DNA of 64,000 nucleotides. Source: Enterococcus hermanniensis (GTDB lineage Bacteria; Bacillota; Bacilli; Lactobacillales; Enterococcaceae). Where the stretch lies: positions 186,001 to 250,000 of the forward strand of contig NZ_JXKQ01000003.1 in assembly GCF_001885945.1 (NCBI RefSeq), in the 5' to 3' direction. The first letter of the stretch is position 1. The number at the start of each line of letters is the position of its first letter. Shown piece after piece: positions 17,044-25,878 of the stretch. Both the position numbers and the translations under genes were made by a program. The notes beneath the pieces were generated by a model. That model was not told where the DNA came from. It did not search any database and was given only the letters and a program-made list of their open reading frames with translations.

Positions 17044-18018
17044 TTAACCTAGTGATATCTTAGCATCCGCCAAAGCTGCCTCCACAATTTCCATTACGAT
17101 TTTACTATGAGCTAATTGCTGTTTTACAAACTTTTGATCATTTTCTTGAATAACTCGATTAAATACCAGGAATTCTTCATACATACGATGAGTATGCTGG
17201 TTGTCGTTTATGGATTGCACTGCCCCTAATGATTCAATTGTAAAACTCTCCAATGTATTGGTTGGACCATTTATGATAATTGCTCCTTTTGTCCCTTGGA
17301 TCGTTGAACGAATCGAAGCGGATGAATCCTTCGCACCGATACAAACAACTTTTTGTTCTCCATAATCTAGTACTAGCATACCTGACGTATCGATTTCACG
17401 TTCAACATTCGCATAATAATTTACTTTCAACGGTTTTCCTAACAGTCCTACGACCAAATGAATATTATAGATATTAATATCCATCAATGCTCCACCGCCC
17501 ATTTTAGGATTGAAGGCCGGTAAAATCGTTCCTTCTTTGAAGGCATCATAACGTGAAGAGTACTGAGAATAGTTGCATTCAATAATTTTTAATTGACCAA
17601 TAGTCTCTAATGCTGTTTTGATGCTCTTAAAATTTGGTAGATATTGATTGGTGATCGCTTCGATCAATACTAAATTTTTTTCTGACGCTAATTTTTCTAG
17701 TTCTAACAACTCAGCATTTTGTAACGTAAAAGGCTTTTCGCAAATAACATGTTTTCCATGTTCTAATGCTTTTTTGGCAAAACTAAAATGTAAGTGATTG
17801 GGCAATGCCACATAAACCGTATCGAATGCTTCACTTGCTAAACATTCTTCGATATCCGTATAAACTTGATCAATTGAAAATTGTGTTTGTAAAATTTCCA
17901 TTTTTCCGATACTACGAACGGTCCCAAAAATTGCTTTGACTTCAATCTCCGGTATATCCTTAACGACCGGTAAAAAATCATGCACGATTTTCCCTGACCC
18001 TAAGATCGCTAATTTCAT
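17044..18018 (-). CDS. Gfo/Idh/MocA-family oxidoreductase (second)
   Basis: An NAD(P)-dependent sugar or polyol dehydrogenase of about 324 aa. The Rossmann start is MKLAILGSGKI, the conserved EKPF motif (HVICEKPFTL) carries the catalytic lysine, and the GGALMDINIYNIH segment marks the C-terminal domain. The first residues in frame begin at a TTG; ATG at 18018 is eight bases after GGAGG and is preferred. It follows another Gfo/Idh gene by 24 bases. Substrate unknown. Confidence 0.85.
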   Translation of the reverse strand: MKLAILGSGKIVHDFLPVVKDIPEIEVKAIFGTVRSIGKMEILQTQFSIDQVYTDIEECLASEAFDTVYVALPNHLHFSFAKKALEHGKHVICEKPFTLQNAELLELEKLASEKNLVLIEAITNQYLPNFKSIKTALETIGQLKIIECNYSQYSSRYDAFKEGTILPAFNPKMGGGALMDINIYNIHLVVGLLGKPLKVNYYANVEREIDTSGMLVLDYGEQKVVCIGAKDSSASIRSTIQGTKGAIIINGPTNTLESFTIESLGAVQSINDNQHTHRMYEEFLVFNRVIQENDQKFVKQQLAHSKIVMEIVEAALADAKISLG

Positions 18019-18042
18019 ATTCATTCCCTCCTTCTTCAATCA

Positions 18043-19062
18043 TTATTGAACGATTTGTTGAATTCCTTTTTCCAACATTTCAATTTGTAAAATGGTCTCT
18101 TCATCTTTAACGGACTTAGGTTTTCCATTGATCAATGTTTGGTAGATATCTTCATATACACGACTATAATCGCCGATTTCTGAAACAACTTTTTCTTCGT
18201 GGTAAATACCTTCATCATCGATATAGGTCAAAGTACCATAATGTTCAGGCAAGTCGATGCCAAAATCTTCATGCTCTGGTAAATAGAACATTTTTAAATG
18301 TTCTTCTTGCCGATCTTTTGTTTCTTTTACAAAGACACCTTTTTTACCATAAACAATAAAACTTGGACGTTCTTTCAAACGGAAATAACTCGATTTTACT
18401 GAAACCTTCATGCGACCATAAAATAAATCCAAGTCAAAATAATCATTCATCCGGTCATCACCTAAAAGCTGTCTTACTTCATAATGAACATCATCTGGTT
18501 CGCCAAAATAGGAGATGACTTGATCTAACGTATGACAAGCATGACCGTAGAGATAGCTTGTGCCAATCGAAAAAGACGTAACACTTGCTGGGACTTCTGG
18601 ACGGAAATAGTCATAATGCATTTCCACTTCCAAAAGATCTCCTAATACACCACTTTCGATCACTTTTTGGACAGTCAAAAAATCAGAATCATAGCGGCGA
18701 TTTTGATAGCATTGAACAAATAGACCTTTTTCATCAGCTAATCGAAATAACTCTTTGGCCTCTGCTGACGTCTCCGTAAATGGTTTTTCTATCAAAACAT
18801 TCTTTCCATGTTCCAAAGCTTCTTTTCCTAATTCAAAATGTAACGGACTCGGTGTGGTAACAACAACCAGTTGAACCTCAGAATCATTATAAATATCATT
18901 GATATCTTTCGTATAATTGACAGTTGGTATTTTGTCCCAAGTAATCTTGCCACTTGGTGAATAGATCGTTTTTATTTTAATTTTATCTTTGAGTTTAGTT
19001 GAAAAAGGCAAATGATACCGATTTGTACTCTTGCCGTTCCCGATATAAGCGATAGTTAACAT
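18043..19062 (-). CDS. Gfo/Idh/MocA-family oxidoreductase (first)
   Basis: A 339-aa dehydrogenase with a variant Rossmann start (TIAYIGNGKSTNRYHLPF), the EKPF motif (NVLIEKPFTE) and a YGHACHTLDQ active-site segment of the YdgJ-like subgroup. It leads a two-gene operon and is divergent from an RpiR-type regulator. The pair probably acts on a sugar, inositol or amino sugar whose phosphate the regulator senses; this is inference. Confidence 0.87.
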   Translation of the reverse strand: MLTIAYIGNGKSTNRYHLPFSTKLKDKIKIKTIYSPSGKITWDKIPTVNYTKDINDIYNDSEVQLVVVTTPSPLHFELGKEALEHGKNVLIEKPFTETSAEAKELFRLADEKGLFVQCYQNRRYDSDFLTVQKVIESGVLGDLLEVEMHYDYFRPEVPASVTSFSIGTSYLYGHACHTLDQVISYFGEPDDVHYEVRQLLGDDRMNDYFDLDLFYGRMKVSVKSSYFRLKERPSFIVYGKKGVFVKETKDRQEEHLKMFYLPEHEDFGIDLPEHYGTLTYIDDEGIYHEEKVVSEIGDYSRVYEDIYQTLINGKPKSVKDEETILQIEMLEKGIQQIVQ

Positions 19063-19282
19063 AACAGATTCCTCCAGTATTTTATTGCTGTCCTAAGTAT
19101 ACAAAAAGATACGTTAGAAAAAAGGAATCTAGAACAAACAGGTCGTTTTCTTCAATCATTCGATCGATCTCAACAAATTTTTGAACATTTGTACCAAAGT
19201 GATTCGCTTTGATTTTGTTTAACTTCTGGAATCAAGATATTTAAGGTATGATAACAATAGAATAATGATGAAAGGTGTGCCT

Positions 19283-20143
19283 ATGTTATTAATTGATAAA
19301 TTGAAAATCCAAGCAGACTTAACGACAACAGAAAAACGAATTGCGGAATATATTTTGAACCATTTATCGGCAATCCCTTCGATCAATGTGGATGAACTCG
19401 CTAAAAAGACCTATACTTCTCATTCTTCAGTAATCCGGTTAGCCAAAAAAATGGGCTACGAAGGATTTCGTGACTTTCGAGTGGCGATTTCAGCGGTTGC
19501 CCACAGTAATCTATACCGTGAAGATCAGGTTGATGCTAATTTTCCTTTTTTACCACAAGACTCAACGCAAGAAATAGCCAAAAAAATGGCTGACTTAGCA
19601 GTTGATACCGTTAAACGAACATATGCACAATTAGACCAAGACTCCCTAGCCGCTGCAGCTGCCCTACTTGCAAATGCCGAACGAATTTTTTTATTTGCCC
19701 AAGGCGATTCGCAAATCTGTGGTCGGAGTTTTCAAAATAAATTGGTCAAAATCAATAAATTTTTGATCGTCGCAGATGAATATTCTGATGAGGATTGGAA
19801 TGCCGTTAATCTTACACAAAAAGATTGTGCATTATTTATTACTTATCGAGCTAGAGTTCCTCAATATGAACGGATTTTAAAACACTTTTTAAACGAAAAT
19901 GTCCCTTCAGTCTTACTGACTGGAAATGCTCGTTCTAATTTAATTCCTTTAGCCCGACAAACGATCGCTTTTGCTCAAGATGAAATGGATTTTATAAAAG
20001 TCAGCACTTTCTCGTCACAAGTTGCTTTTGAATATATTTTAGATACTCTTTTCTCACTGATTTATGCAAAAAATTTCAATGAAAATATTCAAGATCTAAA
20101 AAAGAAAAATAGATGGATTGAACGGCGACTTTCCTCTGATTAG
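19283..20143 (+). CDS. RpiR/MurR-family regulator
   Basis: A regulator of about 286 aa with an N-terminal HTH_6 domain (NVDELAKKTYTSHSSVIRLAKKMGYEG is its core, shown here by position 35-61) and a C-terminal SIS domain for a sugar phosphate (ERIFLFAQGDSQICGRSF). AAAGGTG lies five bases before the ATG at 19283; the earlier ATG codons at 19265 have no ribosome-binding site. It is divergent from two Gfo/Idh genes and upstream of a glucosidase gene on the same strand. Inverted repeats CAAAG-N6-CTTTG (19195-19211) and CAAAT-N8-ATTTG (19174-19191) in the gap are candidate operators. Confidence 0.85.
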   Translation: MLLIDKLKIQADLTTTEKRIAEYILNHLSAIPSINVDELAKKTYTSHSSVIRLAKKMGYEGFRDFRVAISAVAHSNLYREDQVDANFPFLPQDSTQEIAKKMADLAVDTVKRTYAQLDQDSLAAAAALLANAERIFLFAQGDSQICGRSFQNKLVKINKFLIVADEYSDEDWNAVNLTQKDCALFITYRARVPQYERILKHFLNENVPSVLLTGNARSNLIPLARQTIAFAQDEMDFIKVSTFSSQVAFEYILDTLFSLIYAKNFNENIQDLKKKNRWIERRLSSD

Positions 20144-20308
20144 TAATTTGCCTTTTTGCATAACTAAAAAAAGGGTATCCCAAAAATAAAAGTTAATAAA
20201 ATACGCCTTTCCTATACTTACCAACCAAGAATCGCTTCTTTGGACAGCACACTGATATTCAACTATTAGTACCAAAAACACATTGATTGGCGTTTTCGAT
20301 ACAGGGTG

Positions 20309-20363
20309 CGATAATATAGCTAAACTATCGACAGAAAAAATCCTATAGAATGAAATCCATAGG
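20309..20363 (+). promoter_or_regulatory. Operator-like dyad and leader hairpin before the glucosidase gene
   Basis: A 22-bp inverted repeat centred on TAGCTA (20309-20330, arms 9/11 matched) is followed by a second hairpin (TCCTAT.GA...TC.ATAGGA, 20341-20363). Both lie between the RpiR gene and the glucosidase start. The first looks like an operator; the second may be a leader hairpin or weak terminator. The regulator is not identified. Confidence 0.45.
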
Positions 20364-20395
20364 ATGTATTCACTGTAGAAATTGAGGATTAAATC

Positions 20396-22021
20396 ATGAC
20401 AAAATGGTGGAAAAATGCTGTAGGCTATCAAATCTATCCACGAAGTTTTATGGATAGTAATAATGATGGTATTGGTGATATCAAAGGGATACAAAGTAAA
20501 CTTCCTTATTTGAAAGAATTAGGAATAGATTTTATCTGGATAAACCCTATATACAAAAGTCCCAATATTGATAATGGTTATGATATCTCCGATTACAAAT
20601 CAATAAATCCTGAATTTGGGACATTAGATGATTTGAAAGAGTTGTTGCATATTGCACATGAACACAATATTAAAATAATCATGGATTTAGTAATTAATCA
20701 TACAAGTGATCAGCATCCTTGGTTTATTGAAGCAAAAAAATCCATTGATAACCCTTATCGAAATTTTTATTTATGGGCGGATGCAACGCCTGAAAAAATG
20801 CCCAACGACTGGCAAGGTTTTTTCGGAGGATCTACTTGGACCTATGACTCTAAAACAAAACAAGCCTATTTTCATATTTTTACTAAAGGACAGCCTGATT
20901 TAAATTGGAAAAACTCCGAAATGCGTACAAAAATATATCAAAGGATTAAATGGTGGCTCGATTTTGGGATCGATGGCTTTCGTCTGGATGCGATTAGCCA
21001 TATCCAAAAAGAACCTTGGGATTTTAAGATAAAAACCGACCCATGGGCCCCTTTTTCTAATGTTTCAGGTATTGAACACTATATGACTGAGCTGAAAGAT
21101 CTATTTCATCAATATAATATTATGACTGTCGGAGAAGCTAGTGGGGTCAAAAGTAAGCAGGCTGCTTTTTGGACAAACGAAGATAATGGGTATATCGACA
21201 TGATATTTGAATTAGAACAGCTAAAACGTACTGGCGATTTAGGGAAGCAAACAGGCGATTTGTTAGCACTAAAAGAGGTGTTGTCCCGTTGGCAAGTTGG
21301 CTTAAAAAATTCAGGTTGGAATGCTCTGTATATAGAAAATCATGATAACCCTCGGAGTAATTCTATTTTTGGTAATGAGACTCCTGCATCCGCTACGGCC
21401 CTTGCCACGGCCTATATGTTATTAAAAGGAACGCCTTTTATTTATCAAGGCCGAGAAATCGGAATGACCAATTACCCATTTAGTTCGATTGACGAACTCA
21501 GAGCGACAGATTCACTAATGGCTTACCAAAATTGGTTAGATAAAGACTACACAAGTCTTGAATCACTTAAGCTAACTACAAATTGGGCTCGAGATCACGC
21601 AAGAACACCTATGCAATGGGGTGCTTCAGGTGCTTTTTCTAAAAGTATTCCCTGGATGAAGATTAATCCCAATGCGGATCAAATTAATGTAGAAAGTCAA
21701 CAAAAGGATCCCTCTTCCACACTTAATTACTATAAGAAATTAATTAAGCTGAAAAAAGAGTTGTCTGTATTTACTGATGGCAACTACAAACTTGAATTAC
21801 CAAAGCATCCGAAAGTCTGGGCATATACAAGAACTACCGCACAGGAGAAAGCAAAAATTTTGGTGAATTTAAGTGAGAAAGTTCAAGTAGTCACCCTTCC
21901 TAATCGATGGCTGCAAGCAGAATATAAAATTATTTTAACCAATTATCCCGAGCAGAAATTAACTAAAGTGATGACTTTACGCCCATTTGAGGCGATAGTT
22001 ATTTCGAATTATATGCTATAG
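20396..22021 (+). CDS. GH13 alpha-glucosidase (oligo-1,6-glucosidase/MalL-like)
   Basis: A 541-aa cytoplasmic glycoside hydrolase of the GH13 oligosaccharide group. Visible regions are DLVINHTSD (98-105), nucleophile D198 in GFRLDAISH, acid/base E247 in VGEASG, and the third acid in ENHDNPR. No signal peptide. Family members with Val after the nucleophile favour alpha-1,6 bonds and those with Thr favour alpha-1,4; here it is Ala199, so specificity is not clear. GAGGA precedes the ATG. No transporter adjoins it. Confidence 0.88.
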   Translation: MTKWWKNAVGYQIYPRSFMDSNNDGIGDIKGIQSKLPYLKELGIDFIWINPIYKSPNIDNGYDISDYKSINPEFGTLDDLKELLHIAHEHNIKIIMDLVINHTSDQHPWFIEAKKSIDNPYRNFYLWADATPEKMPNDWQGFFGGSTWTYDSKTKQAYFHIFTKGQPDLNWKNSEMRTKIYQRIKWWLDFGIDGFRLDAISHIQKEPWDFKIKTDPWAPFSNVSGIEHYMTELKDLFHQYNIMTVGEASGVKSKQAAFWTNEDNGYIDMIFELEQLKRTGDLGKQTGDLLALKEVLSRWQVGLKNSGWNALYIENHDNPRSNSIFGNETPASATALATAYMLLKGTPFIYQGREIGMTNYPFSSIDELRATDSLMAYQNWLDKDYTSLESLKLTTNWARDHARTPMQWGASGAFSKSIPWMKINPNADQINVESQQKDPSSTLNYYKKLIKLKKELSVFTDGNYKLELPKHPKVWAYTRTTAQEKAKILVNLSEKVQVVTLPNRWLQAEYKIILTNYPEQKLTKVMTLRPFEAIVISNYML

Positions 22022-22065
22022 TAAATAAATCCTTCTTGGAAATTTTGATGAACCAGGTGACATTG

Positions 22066-22563
22066 ATGAATTTTTCTTTTAGACGACCACTGATACAGGA
22101 TTTAGAACAAATCATGGAAATTGAACGATCAGGCTTTTCACCCGCAGAAGCCGCTTCAAAAGAAGCCATGATCGAGCGTATCCAAGTGATCAACGATAGT
22201 TTTCTATTGGTCGTAAATGAAGACGATCAGCCCATTGGATATGCTGTTGGACCAGTGATTCCAGAGCGTTATCTCTACGATGAACTGTTTGAAAAAACTG
22301 TTCCTAATCCATCTACTGGCGGATACCAAACTATAACTATACTAAGTTTAGTTGTTGCTCCGGCTTATCAAAAATTGGGGATTGCTAGTACCTTGCTAAC
22401 CGAATTAGCTCAACGTTCTCGTGAAGCGGAACGAATCGGGCTCACATTGACCTGTTTGAAGGAGCTGATCCCTTTTTATGAAAAAAATGGTTATCAAGTT
22501 GAAGGAATTTCAAGTTCTCAACACGCTGGAGAAATTTGGTATGATTTAGTTTTAGATTTATAA
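22066..22563 (+). CDS. GNAT-family N-acetyltransferase
   Basis: An acetyltransferase of about 165 aa using acetyl-CoA. The core motif is LSLVVAPAYQKLGIASTLL (motif A, Q-x-x-G-I/L-A), followed by CLKELIPFYEKNGY (motif B). It resembles the arylalkylamine acetyltransferase-like subgroup. AGGTGA lies before the ATG at 22066; upstream starts at 22036 and 22048 are not supported. Substrate unknown. It is read in the same direction as the glucosidase, 44 bases downstream. Confidence 0.82.
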   Translation: MNFSFRRPLIQDLEQIMEIERSGFSPAEAASKEAMIERIQVINDSFLLVVNEDDQPIGYAVGPVIPERYLYDELFEKTVPNPSTGGYQTITILSLVVAPAYQKLGIASTLLTELAQRSREAERIGLTLTCLKELIPFYEKNGYQVEGISSSQHAGEIWYDLVLDL

Positions 22564-22566
22564 GAA

Positions 22567-22605
22567 CAAAAAAGCCGATCGAACTTCACTTCGATCGGCT
22601 TTTTT
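22567..22605. terminator. Bidirectional terminator
   Basis: A perfect 15-bp stem (AAAAAGCCGATCGAA / TTCGATCGGCTTTTT) lies between the convergent GNAT and coiled-coil genes. Confidence 0.9.
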
Positions 22606-22608
22606 GTC

Positions 22609-23295
22609 TTATTGATGTTGATCAACAATTTGTTGTGATTTATCAGCAGTATTTTTTACGTCTTCATTGGCTTTTTGCAATTTAGCGATATAGTCTCTCA
22701 GATCAGAATTTTCTTTTTCTGAATTTGCTAATTGTTGTTTTGTTGTATCCAATTGCGCCTGCAATGAACTTTTTTCATTGTTTACCGTATTGATTTGATT
22801 CGTTAAGCTATTTACAGCATCCTGTAGCGTATTGGCTTTACTTTGTGCTTCTTGCAATTTAGCATTCCATTCATTATTTTTCTGATTGATTTCTTGTGTT
22901 TTTTGTTCGATTTCTTTGATTTTATCATTGATTTCTTGTTGCTTTGATTGAATTTCTTGATCTTTACTATTTAGTTGTGATTCCAAACTGGTTTTTTCAC
23001 TGTTCAATTGAGTGCCTTCAGTTTTCAATGCAGTAATTTGTTGTTGATACGTAGTGATACTTGTTTGAGTCGCAGTCAGTTGCGATTGAGCATTCGTTGA
23101 TTTAGAATTCAACTCAGCGATTTGTTTTTCTTTATTTGTTAATGAGGTATTTAATTTGTCTAAATTATTATTGATCGTTGAGATATTTTCTTCACCACCC
23201 CAATTGATAATATTATCAGCATAATTTTTTCCAGCAAATCCAATGACAATCAGGAGCATCGGGATAGCGAGCAACAACATTTTTTTATTTTTCAT
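22609..23295 (-). CDS. Membrane-anchored coiled-coil protein
   Basis: A protein of about 228 aa with an N-terminal membrane anchor (MLLLAIPMLLIVIGFAG) and then an almost uninterrupted coiled coil rich in Q, N, S and K (about 50-225), with heptads such as LNSEKTSLESQLNSKDQEI. No catalytic domain. It is likely an outer-face structural or spacer protein. The ATG at 23295 has AAGGAG 11 bases upstream; an in-frame TTG eight codons earlier lies inside that site. No family name is assigned. Confidence 0.75.
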   Translation of the reverse strand: MKNKKMLLLAIPMLLIVIGFAGKNYADNIINWGGEENISTINNNLDKLNTSLTNKEKQIAELNSKSTNAQSQLTATQTSITTYQQQITALKTEGTQLNSEKTSLESQLNSKDQEIQSKQQEINDKIKEIEQKTQEINQKNNEWNAKLQEAQSKANTLQDAVNSLTNQINTVNNEKSSLQAQLDTTKQQLANSEKENSDLRDYIAKLQKANEDVKNTADKSQQIVDQHQ

Positions 23296-23526
23296 TAGTA
23301 GGCGTTCTCCTTTTTTCAAACCAAAAGTTACTAGCGACGGTCCTTATCATAACTGAAATACATTCAATTTCCATTTATTTGTTTCTCGATTCACCAAAGA
23401 TTTCTTATTTCCTCATTTTTATCATTTTAACTACATTTATTTTTCAGAAAATAAATGTAAATATTCAAAAATATAAATTTAATTAGACTTTTTTTATAAT
23501 TAAAAATTCTAAGTTTTAAATAAACA

Positions 23527-23577
23527 CTATATATTGTGTCTCTATTATTATTAACACAAAAAAAATACAATATATAG
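23527..23577. repeat. Nested perfect inverted repeat upstream of the LOG gene
   Basis: CTATATATTGT (23527-23537) and ACAATATATAG (23567-23577) are perfect 11-bp arms 29 bases apart. Inside, TTGTGT faces ACACAA. It lies in the 346-bp AT-rich gap between the coiled-coil gene and the LOG gene, which has no other feature apart from a TATGAT -10-like hexamer at 23602. It may be an operator or an RNA hairpin. Confidence 0.45.
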
Positions 23578-23641
23578 ACTTTTTTATTTTTTCTTTCGCG
23601 CTATGATAAATGCTCAAAGAAAAATGATAGGTGGTAATTTT

Positions 23642-24151
23642 ATGAAATTAGTTGTTTTTTGTGGTGCACGCTACGGAAAAGAGAAAAAATATACTAATTT
23701 AGCAACAGAAATTGGCGAATATATGGCTGAAAAAAGACTTGGTTTGGTCTATGGCGGATCATTTAGTGGCTTAATGGGTGCTGTAAGTACCGGAGTTCTT
23801 GCTAAAAATGGTCATGTAACTGGGATTTATCCGCGTGGCTTGTTTGATGATGAATTGCCTCGAGAAGAAGTTTCCGAATTTATTTATACCGAGACAATGG
23901 ATGAGAGAAAACAATTATTGATCAATAAATCAGATGCTTATTTGATTTTACCCGGCGGCTTAGGAACATTAGAAGAACTATCTCAAGTTCTTTGTTCGAT
24001 TTCCATTGGTTTGATTCCTAAAAAACCAATTGGAATTTTAGATATTGATGGCTTCTATAAGCCCTTAGTTGATTTTTTGATTCATGCGGCGGATGAAGAA
24101 TTTATTGATCAAATCAGTACGCAATTAGCTGAAATGAAAGAGGTGGCCTAA
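23642..24151 (+). CDS. LOG-family nucleotide phosphoribohydrolase
   Basis: A LOG-family protein of about 169 aa. It has the Rossmann start VVFCGARYG, the GLVYGGSFSGLMGAVS phosphate-binding region and the hallmark LPGGLGTLEE. Such enzymes, often misnamed lysine decarboxylases, split nucleoside 5'-monophosphates into base and ribose 5-phosphate. AGGTGG precedes the ATG at 23642. The next gene, a nucleoside deoxyribosyltransferase, begins at the base after the stop, so the two act together in nucleobase salvage (inference). Confidence 0.87.
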   Translation: MKLVVFCGARYGKEKKYTNLATEIGEYMAEKRLGLVYGGSFSGLMGAVSTGVLAKNGHVTGIYPRGLFDDELPREEVSEFIYTETMDERKQLLINKSDAYLILPGGLGTLEELSQVLCSISIGLIPKKPIGILDIDGFYKPLVDFLIHAADEEFIDQISTQLAEMKEVA

Positions 24152-24589
24152 ATGAAAATTTATTTAGCTGGTCCATTCTTTTCCGCAGAACAAATCGAAT
24201 TAATCGAAAAAGTAGAAACTGCTCTAAAAAATAATCCAACCGTTGATACTTTTCACTCTCCTCGCCTTGATCAAGCAGGTGAATTTGAAGAATTCACTCC
24301 TCAATGGGCCAAAGAAACTTATTTAAAAGATATGCATCATATAAAAACTGCTGATTGTTTGGTTGCTCTTTTAGATTATGACCATGGTATTACTGATCCT
24401 GGAATAGCTTATGAGATCGGAATAGCAACAATGTTACAAAAACCCGTGATTGGTTTGCTTACTATAGGTGATAGAGTCAATATCATGTTGACAGAATCGC
24501 TGCATGCTTTTACTAGGCAGGTTGAAGATTTACGTACCTATGATTTCATTAATCTGCCAAAATATTCTTATATCGGTGATTACATTTAA
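24152..24589 (+). CDS. Nucleoside 2-deoxyribosyltransferase
   Basis: A 145-aa enzyme that moves deoxyribose between bases. It shows YLAGPFF at the start, MHHIKTADCLVALLDYDHGITDPGIAYEIG with the catalytic Glu near 98, and a C-terminal region rich in aromatics. Family members are common in lactobacilli and act in deoxynucleoside salvage. It is translationally coupled to the LOG gene. Confidence 0.85.
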   Translation: MKIYLAGPFFSAEQIELIEKVETALKNNPTVDTFHSPRLDQAGEFEEFTPQWAKETYLKDMHHIKTADCLVALLDYDHGITDPGIAYEIGIATMLQKPVIGLLTIGDRVNIMLTESLHAFTRQVEDLRTYDFINLPKYSYIGDYI

Positions 24590-24629
24590 TTAGTTTTTAT
24601 TACTTGAATGACACCCTAGGAATCACCTC

Positions 24630-24678
24630 TAAAAAAAGAGTCGCATTAAACACTAAGTTTTAAAGCGACTCTTTTTAT
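24630..24678. terminator. Bidirectional terminator
   Basis: A stem AAAAAGAGTCGC.TTAAA / TTTAA.GCGACTCTTTTT lies between the convergent deoxyribosyltransferase and lipoprotein genes. Confidence 0.85.
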
Positions 24679-24698
24679 ATCTAGATGATTCCTATTTT

Positions 24699-25358
24699 TT
24701 ATTCTTCTGCTTCTAAAGGAAAATCAATTTTATACGTATGAGTTGTTTCATCATTTGAGTCTGTTTTGGCTCTAAATGTCACATCTATTGCTTTGATTTC
24801 TTTTAATTTTTGTTCGTCTTTAATCTTGAAGTGAATAAAGCCATCTTTATGTTTGTCCGTCGTTGAGAATTCATCATCAAAGATATCCATGAAGAAGTCT
24901 GCATCAACTTTCTTGCCATCACTTAATTCTACTTCCGCATGATCTGGCATAATGTATTTATCCGTCGTATCTTCAATATCTAATTTATAGTTCAATGATA
25001 CTAATGTTTTATACGTATCGCCATCTTCATCTTTGAAATCTTTTACCGTTACTAATTTGGCATGATCCACGTCAAATTTGATTTTATCCCAATCTGAACT
25101 GCTGAATTGAGTATCATAGGATACGATATCTTTTACCTTAGGATTGATCCCATCAGTGACGATTTGTTTGAAATAACCGTCATTTTTTAATGTTTCTTCA
25201 CCCACAGCTACATCATCACCTGAGCTGTCTGTGTAGACTGTTTCTGAACCTGTTTCACCTACGACTGTTCCAGCATCTTCTGTTTTTCCACATGCTCCTA
25301 ATAATACGACCATTCCTAAAGTTGCTGCTGCTAATCCTAATTGTTTGTTTACTTTCAT
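24699..25358 (-). CDS. Putative lipoprotein
   Basis: A protein of about 219 aa with a lipoprotein signal: basic start, hydrophobic GLAAATLGMVVL, and a lipobox LLGAC whose cysteine is lipidated. The mature part is acidic (many D, E, K), beta-rich and without recognised domain. GGAGGAG precedes the ATG at 25358. It is the last gene of the hydrolase-gadB-DUF1269 operon, so it may act at the surface in acid stress, but no function can be assigned. Confidence 0.75.
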   Translation of the reverse strand: MKVNKQLGLAAATLGMVVLLGACGKTEDAGTVVGETGSETVYTDSSGDDVAVGEETLKNDGYFKQIVTDGINPKVKDIVSYDTQFSSSDWDKIKFDVDHAKLVTVKDFKDEDGDTYKTLVSLNYKLDIEDTTDKYIMPDHAEVELSDGKKVDADFFMDIFDDEFSTTDKHKDGFIHFKIKDEQKLKEIKAIDVTFRAKTDSNDETTHTYKIDFPLEAEE

Positions 25359-25359
25359 C

Positions 25360-25863
25360 TTAATTCTCCTCCATATATTCATTTGCGTGATCAATATCTT
25401 CTTTTACATCTTGATAATCAAAACGTTCAATACAGCCAGCTAATTCATTTACTAAAACACTATCAATCAATGTTTCATCGGATTCTTCCATATAAATAAT
25501 CAATCCCGAAGCACCCGGTGCTAAATTTTGACTGACTGTATCAAAAATCGTTGTATTCTTTTTGGTTTTTACATAGTTTGTCCCAACACCTGCTAAATCA
25601 CCAATGATCCAGCCGGATAAAACACCTAATGGTCCACCTAGAATTCCTACGATCATTCCGATCAAACCACCAGTAGCTACTCGATTCCCACTTTGGAAAT
25701 CCAAGCTGTCTTTAATCGTCACTTCAGAATTTGATTGATTCTTTTCAATCACCGCCGCTTGTTTGACTTTCATCGTGTTACAGTTATTTAACGTTTTTAA
25801 TTTAGAAAGTGCTTCATAAGCTGTTGCATTTTCTTTATACGTAATCAAAGCTAAAGTCTTCAT
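25360..25863 (-). CDS. DUF1269-type membrane protein (first paralogue)
   Basis: A 167-aa protein with a glycine-rich double helix in the middle (GGLIGMIVGILGGPLGVLSG) flanked by two alpha/beta halves, the layout of DUF1269 stress proteins. A paralogue at 35516 shares KQAAVIEKN, GPLG-L-GWIIGD and IERFDY-DVKED. It sits 15 bases after gadB and 1 base before the lipoprotein gene, so it belongs to the acid-resistance operon. The molecular role is unknown. Confidence 0.78.
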   Translation of the reverse strand: MKTLALITYKENATAYEALSKLKTLNNCNTMKVKQAAVIEKNQSNSEVTIKDSLDFQSGNRVATGGLIGMIVGILGGPLGVLSGWIIGDLAGVGTNYVKTKKNTTIFDTVSQNLAPGASGLIIYMEESDETLIDSVLVNELAGCIERFDYQDVKEDIDHANEYMEEN

Positions 25864-25878
25864 CTTCTTTATTCCTCC

